21,556 nucleotides of DNA, from positions 1-21,556 of the IMG/VR virus record IMGVR_UViG_3300017967_004276; one strand, written 5' to 3'. Each line of letters starts with the position of its first letter. Within the stretch, counting starts at the first letter, position 1. The stretch is from a virus. The translations under genes were made by a program, and so were the position numbers. Shown piece by piece: positions 1 to 7,262 of this stretch. Below the pieces are notes generated by a model, which ran no database searches, had not been told where the DNA came from, and was given only the letters and a program-made list of their open reading frames with translations.

Positions 1-258
1 AATCTTATCACGCACATCATCTACTGAGTTTGTACGACTTGCGTTGATCTCTAACACATCATACTCTTGAATGTCAAGCTCACTGATAAGCATTTTAGCA
101 AGTGTTGTCTTACCAATACCTGCTGAACCACTAAAAAGCAAGTGCGGAATACTGCCGTCTTTGATCCAAGTTTCGATTTGTTTCTTTTGTCCTTGATCAC
201 GGAATACGTAACCATCTACTGTTTTAGGACGATACTTTTCTACCCATAGTTCTTTCAT
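1..258 (-). CDS. 44: Clamp-loader ATPase small subunit, gp44-like (partial, C-terminus beyond left edge)
   Basis: The first 86 codons of a sliding-clamp loader ATPase are present; the gene runs off the left edge. It opens MKELWVEKYRPKTVDGYV, the usual start of archaeal, eukaryotic and T4-type clamp-loader small subunits (W-x-E-K-Y-R-P). A Walker A loop, GSAGIGKT, lies at residues 44-51, followed by INASRTNSVDDVRDKI (about 71-86), which matches the family's LNASDERGIDVVRDKI segment. In T4 the gp44/gp62 complex uses ATP to load the gp45 clamp onto primer-template DNA, and this protein should do the same during phage replication. The start ATG overlaps the stop of the upstream cytidylyltransferase in an ATGA junction, so the two are translationally coupled. 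It belongs to the short unit driven by the sigma-70-like promoter at 884-912. Walker B and the arginine finger lie outside the window. Confidence 0.93.
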   Translation of the reverse strand, partial: MKELWVEKYRPKTVDGYVFRDQGQKKQIETWIKDGSIPHLLFSGSAGIGKTTLAKMLISELDIQEYDVLEINASRTNSVDDVRDKI

Positions 259-665
259 GCCTGTTCTATCCTTTGTCTTAGTCCGCTCGTACTGAACGAA
301 TGTTGTCTTTTATTATAGTATAATTCTATGCCTTTGTCAACACATAATTGCTTACCTGTAAACAATTGATCTTTGTATTCTTCTCCAATGAATCGTACAT
401 CAATTTTATAGGTAAGAAGTATATCAATTACTTCAGTTTCGGTAGAATATGGAATAATTTCGTCAATGTACTTACAACCTTCGAGTTGTACATATCTTTC
501 AAATACACTTTGAATTGGTTTATTTTTTTCGGGTCTATCAATCGTTGGATCAGTTTGTAAACCAACCATTAAGTAGTCGCAGTTTGCTCGTGCTTCTTTT
601 AGCATAGCAACATGGCCGCTATGAAATAAATCAAATGCTGAAAATGTTATGCCTACTTTACCCAT
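255..665 (-). CDS. Glycerol-3-phosphate cytidylyltransferase-like nucleotidyltransferase (TagD family)
   Basis: A 136-residue protein of the small cytidylyltransferase family, whose members transfer CMP from CTP to a phosphorylated alcohol or sugar such as glycerol-3-phosphate. The catalytic HxGH signature is intact (FDLFHSGHVAML, H15 and H18). The family's ERxxxLxxxKYVDEVIP-like segment is seen as FERYVQLEGCKYIDEIIPY (about 55-73), and the C-terminal nucleotide-binding RTxGISTT-like motif appears as KRQHSFSTSGL (119-129). The length is close to bacterial TagD (about 130), so it looks complete. It overlaps the upstream small gene by 8 bases and gp44 by 4 (ATGA), so all three are probably co-translated. 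The true substrate cannot be read from sequence. In a phage it could feed phospholipid or glycan synthesis, or modify surface polymers. Assignment to the fold is strong; glycerol-3-phosphate specificity is inference. Confidence 0.85.
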   Translation of the reverse strand: MGKVGITFSAFDLFHSGHVAMLKEARANCDYLMVGLQTDPTIDRPEKNKPIQSVFERYVQLEGCKYIDEIIPYSTETEVIDILLTYKIDVRFIGEEYKDQLFTGKQLCVDKGIELYYNKRQHSFSTSGLRQRIEQA

Positions 666-855
666 CAGATCTTATACATACCGCTTGTGTGTTAACAGGA
701 TAGAATTCGCTATCTGTTCCGAGATCAGTGAGAAGTTGCTCTCGAGCGTTAAAGCATTGTTCCATAGAGTCAAACTCGTACCAAGCTTCAACAAAAGGCT
801 CTTTATAACCTGCTTCAGCATTAAAGATTAAATTTATGAAGACCAGTGTCCACAT
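658..855 (-). CDS. Small hypothetical protein with hydrophobic N-terminus and two cysteines
   Basis: A 65-residue protein I cannot name. It begins with a short hydrophobic stretch, MWTLVFINLIFNAEAG, which resembles a brief signal peptide with an A-E-A cleavage-like site. It then has a compact region with two cysteines, C34 (DSMEQCFNAREQLL) and C60 (TQAVCIRSDG), which could form a disulphide after export. Small proteins of this layout are common in marine T4-like phages and are usually unassigned. The start is supported by an AAGGA ribosome-binding site about 8 bases upstream; a nearby ATG at 860-858 is out of frame. It is the first gene after the sigma-70-like promoter at 884-912 and overlaps the cytidylyltransferase by 8 bases, so early or middle expression is likely. 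Confidence 0.7.
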   Translation of the reverse strand: MWTLVFINLIFNAEAGYKEPFVEAWYEFDSMEQCFNAREQLLTDLGTDSEFYPVNTQAVCIRSDG

Positions 856-883
856 ATCATATTCCTTCTAATTCTATAATACA

Positions 884-912
884 AGTATACTAGAAGAAAT
901 ATGAAATGTCAA
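884..912 (-). promoter_or_regulatory. Sigma-70-type promoter for the hypothetical/cytidylyltransferase/gp44 unit
   Basis: On the minus strand TTGACA (912-907) and TATACT (889-884) are separated by exactly 17 bases. That is a perfect -35 box, a -10 box with one mismatch to TATAAT, and ideal spacing. The expected start of transcription is about 20-25 bases before the ATG at 855. It lies in the 61-base gap after the MazG-like gene, so it separates the long structural block from a host-polymerase-driven early or middle unit. Confidence 0.75.
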
Positions 913-916
913 TGAT

Positions 917-1273
917 TTATTTTATGAATTGTGCCAATTCAGGTGCTTTCCAACCTTCCGGTTTTAACACCTTACCATCTTCACGTTTGCGGACTTTGCC
1001 TGTGGTAGGATCAATTTTGGCAAAGTTTGTGTCCATTACTTCTTTCCAAGCGCCTTCACTATCCCATCCTGCTGTACGAATAGCACCCATAGTAACAACG
1101 AGGATATCAATAAGTGCGTCTAGTTGTTCTACTTCGTCGTTATTTGCTAGAGCAAGTTGTAGTTCATCATATTCTTCCTTGATTAAATCAAGATACATAG
1201 AATAGTTTTCCTTTGAAGGCTGTTGATCACAAGCCGTTTGAAATGTGTCGATATCTTTGAATGGGTTTGTCAT
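917..1273 (-). CDS. MazG-like nucleotide pyrophosphohydrolase
   Basis: A 118-residue all-alpha NTP pyrophosphohydrolase of the MazG/HisE superfamily, which hydrolyses nucleoside triphosphates (or a related nucleotide) to monophosphate and pyrophosphate using Mg2+. The metal-binding pattern EExxE followed by ExxD is visible as IKEEYDEL (E33, E34, E37) and EQLD (E49, D52), then a helix ALIDILVVTMGAI. The C-terminal part, TTGKVRKREDGKVLKPEGW (91-109), resembles the tail seen in phage versions of this family. One domain and short length fit a phage enzyme rather than the two-domain bacterial MazG. Start and upstream stop share a base (TAATG with the co-chaperonin gene), so it is translated in the same operon. 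Phage MazG-like enzymes are thought to adjust nucleotide or (p)ppGpp pools; the substrate here is unknown. Confidence 0.8.
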   Translation of the reverse strand: MTNPFKDIDTFQTACDQQPSKENYSMYLDLIKEEYDELQLALANNDEVEQLDALIDILVVTMGAIRTAGWDSEGAWKEVMDTNFAKIDPTTGKVRKREDGKVLKPEGWKAPELAQFIK

Positions 1274-1674
1274 TAATTTGCTCCAAATTCTTCTGGACGT
1301 ATTGTTGCCGGCCCATCTGAGTATTCTTTACCAATCATATGACCGGAAGGCTTTTCATCGGATATTGCTAACATTGCTTTGTTTTCAACCATTCTAATGG
1401 TTGTTTTAACTTCTTTGCCATCAACATCGTTAATTAGGTCTATACCGCGTGTCCAACGACCGTGTTCAATTAACACCCATTCGCCAATCTTAACATCTTT
1501 TTGATCAGGACCTACAGCATATACCTTGCCCCAGCGAGGATAAACTCCGTGTGCTTTACCATCATCACTGTTAATGATAATTCCACCTGCTGTCTTTTGC
1601 TCTCCAAAATCCATGTCTGAAACAAGGACCTTATCTTTGATGGGTTTTATAGTTTGGTTACGAAGTGTTGGCAT
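1273..1674 (-). CDS. 31: GroES-like co-chaperonin, T4 gp31-type
   Basis: A 133-residue GroES-fold protein. It starts with the typical IKPIKDKVLVSDM strand and carries a mobile loop at about residues 24-42 (GEQKTAGGIIINSDDGKAHG) with the hydrophobic GGIII that binds GroEL. After it come GKVYAVGPD and the barrel strand VKIGEWVLIEHGRWTRGI. Bacterial GroES is about 97 residues; the extra C-terminal 30 residues (ISDEKPSGHMIGKEYSDGPA...) are phage-specific. T4 gp31 replaces GroES on the host GroEL so that the major capsid protein can fold, and the same role is likely here. The ribosome-binding site GGAG lies inside the end of the upstream gene's tail, and the stop overlaps the MazG-like start. Its place directly after the structural genes fits late expression. 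Confidence 0.88.
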   Translation of the reverse strand: MPTLRNQTIKPIKDKVLVSDMDFGEQKTAGGIIINSDDGKAHGVYPRWGKVYAVGPDQKDVKIGEWVLIEHGRWTRGIDLINDVDGKEVKTTIRMVENKAMLAISDEKPSGHMIGKEYSDGPATIRPEEFGAN

Positions 1675-1677
1675 TTA

Positions 1678-1917
1678 TTATTCTCCGTCGTTATCTGGAA
1701 CCATTTTATTGTCAGGCTTGACAACGTTTTTGTTACGCTTGTTATAGAAATCTTTCATAATTTCTTCGCGAGTCTTTACAATTTTTCCACCTGGACCTAA
1801 TTCGTCGCCTCGAGCGTTAACTTTAACATTACCTACCGCTGGTGTCATTTCATTGGCCAGTTGTAGTTTTTCCATATCAAGGACTTTACCTTGCATTGTT
1901 TTAACAGTTTTAGCCAT
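1678..1917 (-). CDS. Conserved small phage protein, unknown function
   Basis: A 79-residue protein starting MAKTVKTMQGKVLDMEKL. I chose this ATG because an AAAGGAG ribosome-binding site lies a few bases upstream and the sequence after it has the compact, conserved look of a known marine-phage hypothetical. A longer in-frame start at 1956 would add 13 unlikely residues inside the upstream gene. The middle holds the strikingly regular segment NVKVNARGDELGPGGKIVKT, followed by REEIMKDFYNKRNKNVV and a charged, probably disordered tail. No catalytic motif or membrane segment is visible. It overlaps the upstream polymerase-III-like gene by 8 bases and ends three bases before the co-chaperonin start. 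The context suggests a small structural or assembly-linked protein, but this is inference only. Confidence 0.75.
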   Translation of the reverse strand: MAKTVKTMQGKVLDMEKLQLANEMTPAVGNVKVNARGDELGPGGKIVKTREEIMKDFYNKRNKNVVKPDNKMVPDNDGE

Positions 1918-2395
1918 TATTTTCTCCTTTAAAGAATTCATTGATTGGTAAATCATATTTTAAACTATCAATCTTATGTATCCCTATTAGGTATAGACAG
2001 TAGCAAGAAACGGAACTGCCTCTACCGACTCCCCATAATATGTTTTGGGATCTCAATGTATCTACAATGTATAACATAACAGGAAGTATATCTGTCATGT
2101 TGTTTTTATCAAAAAGGTCAAGTTCTAACTCAACCCTGTCAATTTGTTCTTGAGTTTTACAGTTTGATAGCAACCATTCACGAATGTTTATATTTTTATA
2201 TTCTTTTGGAATAAACCATTCTCTAGTTGAAGGGACATCAACCATAGGCATTGGATAGTTTAATTTTTCCGCAATAACACGATCAACATACTTTTGTATA
2301 TTTTCACTAATATCTTTAGTGTATGCTGACTCTAACACATCTGGACCGTGTGTTAGTATACCTGTAATTAAGTCTTTATCTTTATTTGTTAACAT
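1910..2395 (-). CDS. Orphan DNA polymerase III alpha-like (DnaE/PolC) domain fragment
   Basis: A 161-residue protein whose C-terminal half matches the region of bacterial replicative polymerase III alpha just before the active site. ILPVMLYIVDTLRSQNILWG corresponds to the DYFLIV-x-FIxWA helix. VGRGSSVSCYCLYLIGIHKI (about residues 124-143) then corresponds to the palm motif VGPGRGSGAGSLVAYALGIT, and DSLKYDLPINEFF to IDPLKYDLLFERFL. The protein stops right there (KGENNG), before the PDxDxDF segment that supplies the catalytic aspartates, so polymerase activity is not expected. The N-terminal 100 residues contain VELELDLFDK, like the family's YELDVI helix. A full-length DnaE is over 1000 residues. 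The start is the first ATG, with 14 bases of overlap with the upstream gene and a weak ribosome-binding site. It may be a co-opted nucleotide- or clamp-binding module; the function is unknown. Confidence 0.72.
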   Translation of the reverse strand: MLTNKDKDLITGILTHGPDVLESAYTKDISENIQKYVDRVIAEKLNYPMPMVDVPSTREWFIPKEYKNINIREWLLSNCKTQEQIDRVELELDLFDKNNMTDILPVMLYIVDTLRSQNILWGVGRGSSVSCYCLYLIGIHKIDSLKYDLPINEFFKGENNG

Positions 2396-2630
2396 TAACT
2401 AATTGATCCAAGTCACCTTTTTCTAGCTCTTGAGCAGAATTTTTCATTGTTTCTCTATACCTACGAGCCATCTCTTCTCTGTATATTGTAACAAATGTTT
2501 GTACTTGTGTCAATAGTTCTTGATTGCCAATTCTTTGTGCTACCAAATATTTTTTAGAAAGTTCGGAAATTTTTTGTTCAATTTCCGAATCTTTGTATTT
2601 GGTTAGATCTTCAGAAAATGGATGAAGCAT
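2382..2630 (-). CDS. Small helical conserved phage protein, unknown function
   Basis: An 82-residue, probably all-helical protein beginning MLHPFSEDLTKYKDSEIEQK. It has a heptad-like run, ISELSKKYLVAQRIGNQELL, followed by TFVTIYREEMARRYRETM, consistent with a helical hairpin or short coiled coil. No cysteines, membrane segment or catalytic motif are visible. Similar short proteins with an HPF start and an E-I-x-x-K-I-x-E-L pattern are found in marine T4-like phages near tail genes, but have no assigned role that I know. The gene starts two bases before the stop of the 210-residue structural gene and overlaps the next gene by 14 bases, so it is an embedded member of the operon. The ribosome-binding site is weak, suggesting translation by coupling. 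Confidence 0.75.
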   Translation of the reverse strand: MLHPFSEDLTKYKDSEIEQKISELSKKYLVAQRIGNQELLTQVQTFVTIYREEMARRYRETMKNSAQELEKGDLDQLVNVNK

Positions 2631-2631
2631 A

Positions 2632-3264
2632 TTAAGCCTGATAAGATCCTTCGTATTTTAACAATATAGTTGCTGGTAAAGGATACGCAGTTCCGTCTTG
2701 TCTTACACGATATTTGATTTTTACAATATGAATTACATCAGTATCTTGTACTGTAAACGAGCTAGGAAAGTTGTTATCTTTCAATAAAGCATAGTCGCCA
2801 TTAGTGGAAAATGACACAGTTCTTTGAGTTCCGTCGCCACGTAACTCGATTTCAAATTCTTGTAAATTTCCGTAACCTTGATCGTTGCCGGTATTTTGTG
2901 TTGGAAAATTGTTTACATTAAAGGCAAATGTTACATCACTTACAATTTTAAATGTTTGGTAATCTCCATTTCTCCAGTTAAGTTCTACATTGGCTGTAGC
3001 ATTAGTACCTGGATTCAAAATACTTTTATGTGTTGCTTTACTAATAGTATTACTTACAATCTTACCGTTAAAGTCACCGCCGTCTGTAATACTACTTACA
3101 TCTATTCCAGCAGTTTTATTCTGTAGTGCGGTAATTTCAGTACCGGTTGTTGTTAGAGCGGTTTTGATATAGTTAAAATTATCTCTAAAACCCTGTGTGT
3201 CGTTATCCTGTCCTGCGACTGGATACGTTTCATCAATTGGTGTTGCGTTTACATTACTTGTCAT
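2632..3264 (-). CDS. Structural (fibre or baseplate-associated) protein with shared N-terminal module
   Basis: A 210-residue virion-type protein. The N-terminus, DETYPVAGQDNDTQGFRDNF followed by NYIKTAL (about 11-37), is a diverged copy of the module that opens other proteins in this block (NDGTGDxLRxxFxKVNxNF). A short helix, TTTGTEITALQNKT, follows and may start a trimeric coiled coil. The rest is beta-rich and ends with VIHIVKIKYRVRQDG and ILLKYEGSYQA. It contains no enzymatic motif. The start has a GGAGAAAAAG ribosome-binding site and shares TAATG with the stop of the 854-residue gene upstream. A GATAAATATC late-promoter-like site lies 33 bases before the start, inside the upstream gene's end, so it may also be transcribed on its own. 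A virion role is inferred from module sharing and position. Confidence 0.78.
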   Translation of the reverse strand: MTSNVNATPIDETYPVAGQDNDTQGFRDNFNYIKTALTTTGTEITALQNKTAGIDVSSITDGGDFNGKIVSNTISKATHKSILNPGTNATANVELNWRNGDYQTFKIVSDVTFAFNVNNFPTQNTGNDQGYGNLQEFEIELRGDGTQRTVSFSTNGDYALLKDNNFPSSFTVQDTDVIHIVKIKYRVRQDGTAYPLPATILLKYEGSYQA

Positions 3265-5828
3265 TATACTTTTTCTCCACTTTGCGGAAATGCAAGATAT
3301 TTATCACCTGCTACGCTGTCTATATTATCGATCTGATATCTATCTACAACAAAGTCGATTATCTTGAAATCAAAGCCGCTGTTTTTTATATTTAATATTA
3401 TATCGTCTGCTGACCCTGGTTTACAGAAGCAAATTGGCATAGCACTTACAAATCCAGGCTCTACAAAACTATCTTCTTGTATACTACGCATCCATAATGG
3501 CAAGAATGTGCGATCTCTTTTACCAATACCTTTTATACGACTGCGCATATTTTTAATGCTATTTGGATAAATTCTTTGATGATCACGATCACTTGCTAAC
3601 AATAGGTTTTCGTCAACACTAATTTTGTCAGAACTTATTCTGACAGGACTGTTAATTTTGTCTGGTAAATTTATTAGATTACTGATAGACTTTCCATTTT
3701 TTTCAAGATCGTCGATTATGTCAACATAAACAACTTCATATTCTACTTCTTGAGTGGTTTGATTTTTTCCTAATGCTTTTCTAATTGATCCAAATTTTAA
3801 TCTTTTATTATAGTGATTTCTTGTCATAGCGTTTACAAATGTATAAGCATCTTTTGATTCAATGCCAGCATACATTAACATTTTTAATTCGTTTTGAACT
3901 CCGAATGCTGGGTCGCCATATCTATATATTTTAGTAGGATCAAAAACACTAATGTCATTTATAAAGTTATTAAATTTAACTCTTTTGCTTTGTTTTTGTA
4001 ATACTCTAAAAAACAAATTACTGTAACTAGTATCAGCGGCACTGTCAATAGTAATTTGGAAAGTTTTTGAACTTTCTGTATAATTGAAAATATCTCTAGC
4101 CGCTACTACAAATGTATATGTTCTGTCAAAGGAAGTTAATGCGCTATCATATGTTGTTGTAGTAAAATCTAAAGCACTGCTTCCATCGTTATTGTAAAAT
4201 CTAGTAATACCATTAAGTTCAGGAGTTCCTATTTGATTTACCTTGCCAACAATTTCACCAGATGTAATTAGTGTAAGCCCTGGAGGTAATTCTCCTGATT
4301 CTAAAATGAATACTGTTGTTCCACCTCTTAGTTTACTGATAGCTTCAACATAGAATGTACTATCAATGTTTGGAGCAATGCTTCCAAGATTAGCATCAGA
4401 GATCCATTCGATACCACTTTCAATTTCACCTATTATTTTTATATTAAATGTTCTTGGTGTACTTGCTTTTACTTCACCGTTGTAAATTGCTTTCGCTGTA
4501 ATTGTAAATTTGTATTCTTCGGTCACTCTAGGCTGATATGGAATTTGTCCTGTAAGTTCTCCATTGAGTGTATCAACAGTAAGACCTGGAGGTAGTTCGC
4601 TAACATCGCCAATAATTATTTCTACATCTTTACTAATTTTTTCTACAAGTTGAGGATCTAAATGAATTCTAAATTGTCTTTTTGCTTCATTTAAAGTTTC
4701 TACTCGGTTAATAGTATATGTTCCTAGTGTGCTATCTGTAAAATCGTAGACATCTTTAATAGCAACTTTTTGATTTCTTTTAGGCATTGTCCAGTTGCCC
4801 TTGGCATCTGTTTCAACTTCAATATCCAAATAATTTCTATCAATTAAACTAATAGCAATAGTTTTAGCATTAATTTGTGGATTAACTGTTTCGAATTGAT
4901 ATGTTATTAGCCCTTCAAGTGTTGGAGGATCGTACACATCTAAGAAAACAGTAACATAATTATTTGCTCTTTTTATTCCTAAATCTGGATCAGTAATCCA
5001 AACAGGATTTCTATAATGTGTATTGTCAGCACGGAACACACCAGTGGCTACTTGCATGATTGTGTTATCTGACTTTAGAAAACTTTCGCTTACAACAAAT
5101 ATTTGGAAAGTCCTACGGATTTCATGAATGCCATCTGTTGCCGCAATGGTAAATTGATAATAACGAGTTAGTCTTCTAGGAAAATTAGTTTCTTCAAAAT
5201 AATCAAATGTTGCTCCGTCAAAGTCAAAAGTATCAAAACCACTTGCTGGTCTTGTTCCAAGATCGTAAGGATCGGTATCGTATAAATTTAAATCAAAGTT
5301 ACCACTAACAATTTTGTATTCTAAACTAAAAATAGGATCAGTGAATCCGCTAATTCTTCCAGTTTTGGATAAACTTAAACCAGGTGGTAATGTACCACCG
5401 TTAAAAGGAATGTAATATTCAATTGTATCGCCGGCTGGAATATCAGGATCTAACACTTGAAGTTGAAAGTCAACTCTATCGTTATCTAAAACAAAATAAG
5501 TATCATTAGGACCTACAGGTAATAAACCTTCTGGAGTAGCCCATGTAGGTTCGTCTGCGCCAAGAACTGTGATACTAAATGTTCTATCGCCTATGTCATT
5601 AGCATCTTTTGCTCTGACTACAAATCTACTTGTTGTTGATTTTGCTACTTCTAAAGGAGTTCCGACTATGCGTTTTTCTTCAACTCGAAGACCTCTCGGA
5701 ATGCTTCCAGAAATTATTTCAATGGTATAATCACCTAGATCAGAACTTACATCTAGAAGTATGTTCTGAACTTCTCTCTCATTAATAGTTCCTAATGAGC
5801 CTGATGGAATATTCCATGTGATTGCCAT
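3264..5828 (-). CDS. Large structural protein with Ig-like (He_PIG-type) repeats
   Basis: An 854-residue beta-rich protein built from Ig/cadherin-like repeats. The He_PIG signature LPPGLxLxxxGxIxG is seen at about residues 40 (IPRGLRVEEKRIVGTP), 148 (LPPGLSLSKTGRISG), 411 (LPPGLTVDTLNGELTGQIP) and 511 (LPPGLTLITSGEIVG). Each is followed by a strand such as TRYYQFTIAATDGI, EYKFTITAKAIYNG or TYTFVVAARDIFNY. After about residue 650 the repeats end and a distinct C-terminal region follows, with DRTFLPLWMRSIQ, SAMPICFCKPGSADD and DFKIIDFVVDRYQID. This kind of C-terminus recurs in large structural proteins of marine T4-like phages. No signal peptide or catalytic motif is seen. It begins 12 bases after the 468-residue fibre gene and overlaps the next gene by TAATG. 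It probably forms an extended virion appendage that binds carbohydrate or protein on the host. Confidence 0.8.
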   Translation of the reverse strand: MAITWNIPSGSLGTINEREVQNILLDVSSDLGDYTIEIISGSIPRGLRVEEKRIVGTPLEVAKSTTSRFVVRAKDANDIGDRTFSITVLGADEPTWATPEGLLPVGPNDTYFVLDNDRVDFQLQVLDPDIPAGDTIEYYIPFNGGTLPPGLSLSKTGRISGFTDPIFSLEYKIVSGNFDLNLYDTDPYDLGTRPASGFDTFDFDGATFDYFEETNFPRRLTRYYQFTIAATDGIHEIRRTFQIFVVSESFLKSDNTIMQVATGVFRADNTHYRNPVWITDPDLGIKRANNYVTVFLDVYDPPTLEGLITYQFETVNPQINAKTIAISLIDRNYLDIEVETDAKGNWTMPKRNQKVAIKDVYDFTDSTLGTYTINRVETLNEAKRQFRIHLDPQLVEKISKDVEIIIGDVSELPPGLTVDTLNGELTGQIPYQPRVTEEYKFTITAKAIYNGEVKASTPRTFNIKIIGEIESGIEWISDANLGSIAPNIDSTFYVEAISKLRGGTTVFILESGELPPGLTLITSGEIVGKVNQIGTPELNGITRFYNNDGSSALDFTTTTYDSALTSFDRTYTFVVAARDIFNYTESSKTFQITIDSAADTSYSNLFFRVLQKQSKRVKFNNFINDISVFDPTKIYRYGDPAFGVQNELKMLMYAGIESKDAYTFVNAMTRNHYNKRLKFGSIRKALGKNQTTQEVEYEVVYVDIIDDLEKNGKSISNLINLPDKINSPVRISSDKISVDENLLLASDRDHQRIYPNSIKNMRSRIKGIGKRDRTFLPLWMRSIQEDSFVEPGFVSAMPICFCKPGSADDIILNIKNSGFDFKIIDFVVDRYQIDNIDSVAGDKYLAFPQSGEKV
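3298..3305 (-). promoter_or_regulatory. T4-type late-promoter-like octamer GATAAATA
   Basis: The minus strand reads GATAAATA here, one mismatch from the T4 late promoter TATAAATA, and sits 33 bases before the start of the 210-residue structural gene. The ten-base context GATAAATATC is identical to the site before the giant gene (19731-19740). It lies within coding sequence (GDKYL codons of the 854-residue protein), so it could be chance. Confidence 0.4.
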
Positions 5829-5839
5829 TAACTATACCC

Positions 5840-7246
5840 TTACCAAGCAACATGAGCTGATCTAGTCCAAATTTCAGTAACGCCATCATAGTCACCTCTA
5901 CAGACATAAATGTAGTTTGCGTCAGCAAACATTAATCCTTCTGTATCGCCTGGACGTCCAGCGCCTGTTGCTGGTGCTGAATCTGTGTATACTGCGTTCG
6001 GTACTGATGGATTATAAAATGAAACTGAGTCTCCATTATTACCGCCGGATGGTGTAAATGATGTTGTAGTTGTTACAACGCCAGCCGCTACACTTTGAAC
6101 TACAAGTTCATCAGTTCCTGGCAGTCTAAAAATAGCGCCGTTTTGAATGTTAGTATCATTATTAACAGCAACCGTTGTTCTCGATACGCCTACTGGAATA
6201 TTTCCATTAAGTGTAGTTGTTACACCTGGCTTAGTAAGATAACCACCTTTAGATGTAACTCTGTCATTTTCACCTCTTAGGTTAGTTAGGTCATAGTTGC
6301 CAATATAAATTTTTCCTCTAATATGAGCATCAGAAAAACCATTTAATGATCCGCCGAGTTCTACAGTATTATCACCATCTGGTCTAATATTAGATTTAAT
6401 AGTACTGTCTAAGTTAATCTCGCCTGATGTTTGATCCCATAATCTAGTTGAATCGTCAGCAAATACTGAACCGTATAAGTCTCCTGAAAACGTTGCTGAT
6501 ACAAGAGTACCTGCTCCGCCTAACGCTGGACTTTGAAGTTCAACAACAGGAACACCATTTCCATCTAAAACGCTACCAGTTAAATCACCAGTAACATCAC
6601 CAGTAACATCACCAGTAACATTACCAGTTAAATCACCAGTAACATCACCAGTAACTGTAGCACCAGTCATGTCTACTGAACCTGTGAATACTGCGGTAGA
6701 TGAGTTCTGAATTGGTCCAACAACTTTACTAGCAATGGCGTCAAGTAACGGAGTAGAATCTTCGCCAAATACTGAACCTTTTACATCGCCGTCTAGTGTT
6801 CCTGCGATTGTGTTAGATGTAATAGCATTGGCCTGTACGCTATTAACAACTGCTAGGTTCCATCTTTTGCTAGTTGAACCAAGAGCATAAGTATCTGTTT
6901 GGTCCGGTATAATGTCTGAAGTTAATTCAGCATTTAATGTAATGCCATCTGTGTCAGCATCACCTAGTGTTAGATTTCCATCTGCTGTGATATTACCTTG
7001 AGCATGTATATTTCCTGTAACATCAATGTTACCAGTAATGTCAATATTACCAGTTCCTGTAATGTCGTTGCTGTTTAGCACAATGTCACTAATAATTGCA
7101 CTTCCACTAGCAAGTAATTTTCCACCTACCGCTGTACCATCGCCAACGTATAGGGCTTTTGTATCTGTTGTGTAAATGAGTTCACCGGCAAGAGGAGTAA
7201 TTGTTTGTCTCTCTGCGTCGGTTCCTCTTCTGATTCTTAAGGCCAT
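5840..7246 (-). CDS. Tail-fibre protein with Mtd-type N-terminus and GDVTG repeats
   Basis: A 468-residue fibre-like protein. Residues 1-45 (RIRRGTDAERQTITPLAGEL, then YTTDTKALYVGDGTAVGG) match the short beta-prism start found in many phage fibres, including the major tropism determinant family. A beta-helical stretch follows with repeats such as TGNIDVTGNIHAQGNITADG and, at about 196-223, seven tandem 12-base DNA units encoding alternating TGDVTG/TGDLTG. Other fibre signatures are DTYALGSTSKRW (about 117-128) and two GSVFxxDS motifs (GSVFGEDST, GSVFADDST). The C-terminus, FADANYIYVCRGDYDGVTEI followed by WTRSAHVAW, looks like a small globular tip. GGAG lies 11 bases upstream of the start. 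It is probably a trimeric receptor-binding or accessory fibre; the receptor is unknown. Confidence 0.83.
   Translation of the reverse strand: MALRIRRGTDAERQTITPLAGELIYTTDTKALYVGDGTAVGGKLLASGSAIISDIVLNSNDITGTGNIDITGNIDVTGNIHAQGNITADGNLTLGDADTDGITLNAELTSDIIPDQTDTYALGSTSKRWNLAVVNSVQANAITSNTIAGTLDGDVKGSVFGEDSTPLLDAIASKVVGPIQNSSTAVFTGSVDMTGATVTGDVTGDLTGNVTGDVTGDVTGDLTGSVLDGNGVPVVELQSPALGGAGTLVSATFSGDLYGSVFADDSTRLWDQTSGEINLDSTIKSNIRPDGDNTVELGGSLNGFSDAHIRGKIYIGNYDLTNLRGENDRVTSKGGYLTKPGVTTTLNGNIPVGVSRTTVAVNNDTNIQNGAIFRLPGTDELVVQSVAAGVVTTTTSFTPSGGNNGDSVSFYNPSVPNAVYTDSAPATGAGRPGDTEGLMFADANYIYVCRGDYDGVTEIWTRSAHVAW
6575..6658 (-). repeat. Tandem 12-bp repeat (seven units) in the fibre gene
   Basis: On the plus strand seven consecutive 12-base units follow the pattern accagtaacatc or accagttaaatc, with the last unit diverged. 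They encode the TGDVTG/TGDLTG/TGNVTG run of the 468-residue fibre. Because the unit is a multiple of three, gain or loss of units would change fibre length without a frameshift. Confidence 0.85.
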
Positions 7247-7262
7247 TTGTTTTATATCTCCG

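Noticed and set aside
906-1205. Plus-strand 99-codon open frame
   Set aside because: Antisense to the MazG-like gene, whose motifs are clear; serine-rich shadow composition.
1918-1956. Longer start for the 79-residue gene
   Set aside because: The extra 13 codons lie inside the polymerase-like gene and the AAAGGAG site clearly serves the ATG at 1917.
6575-6658. CRISPR-like array
   Set aside because: The repeats are contiguous 12-base units without spacers and encode a regular protein repeat.
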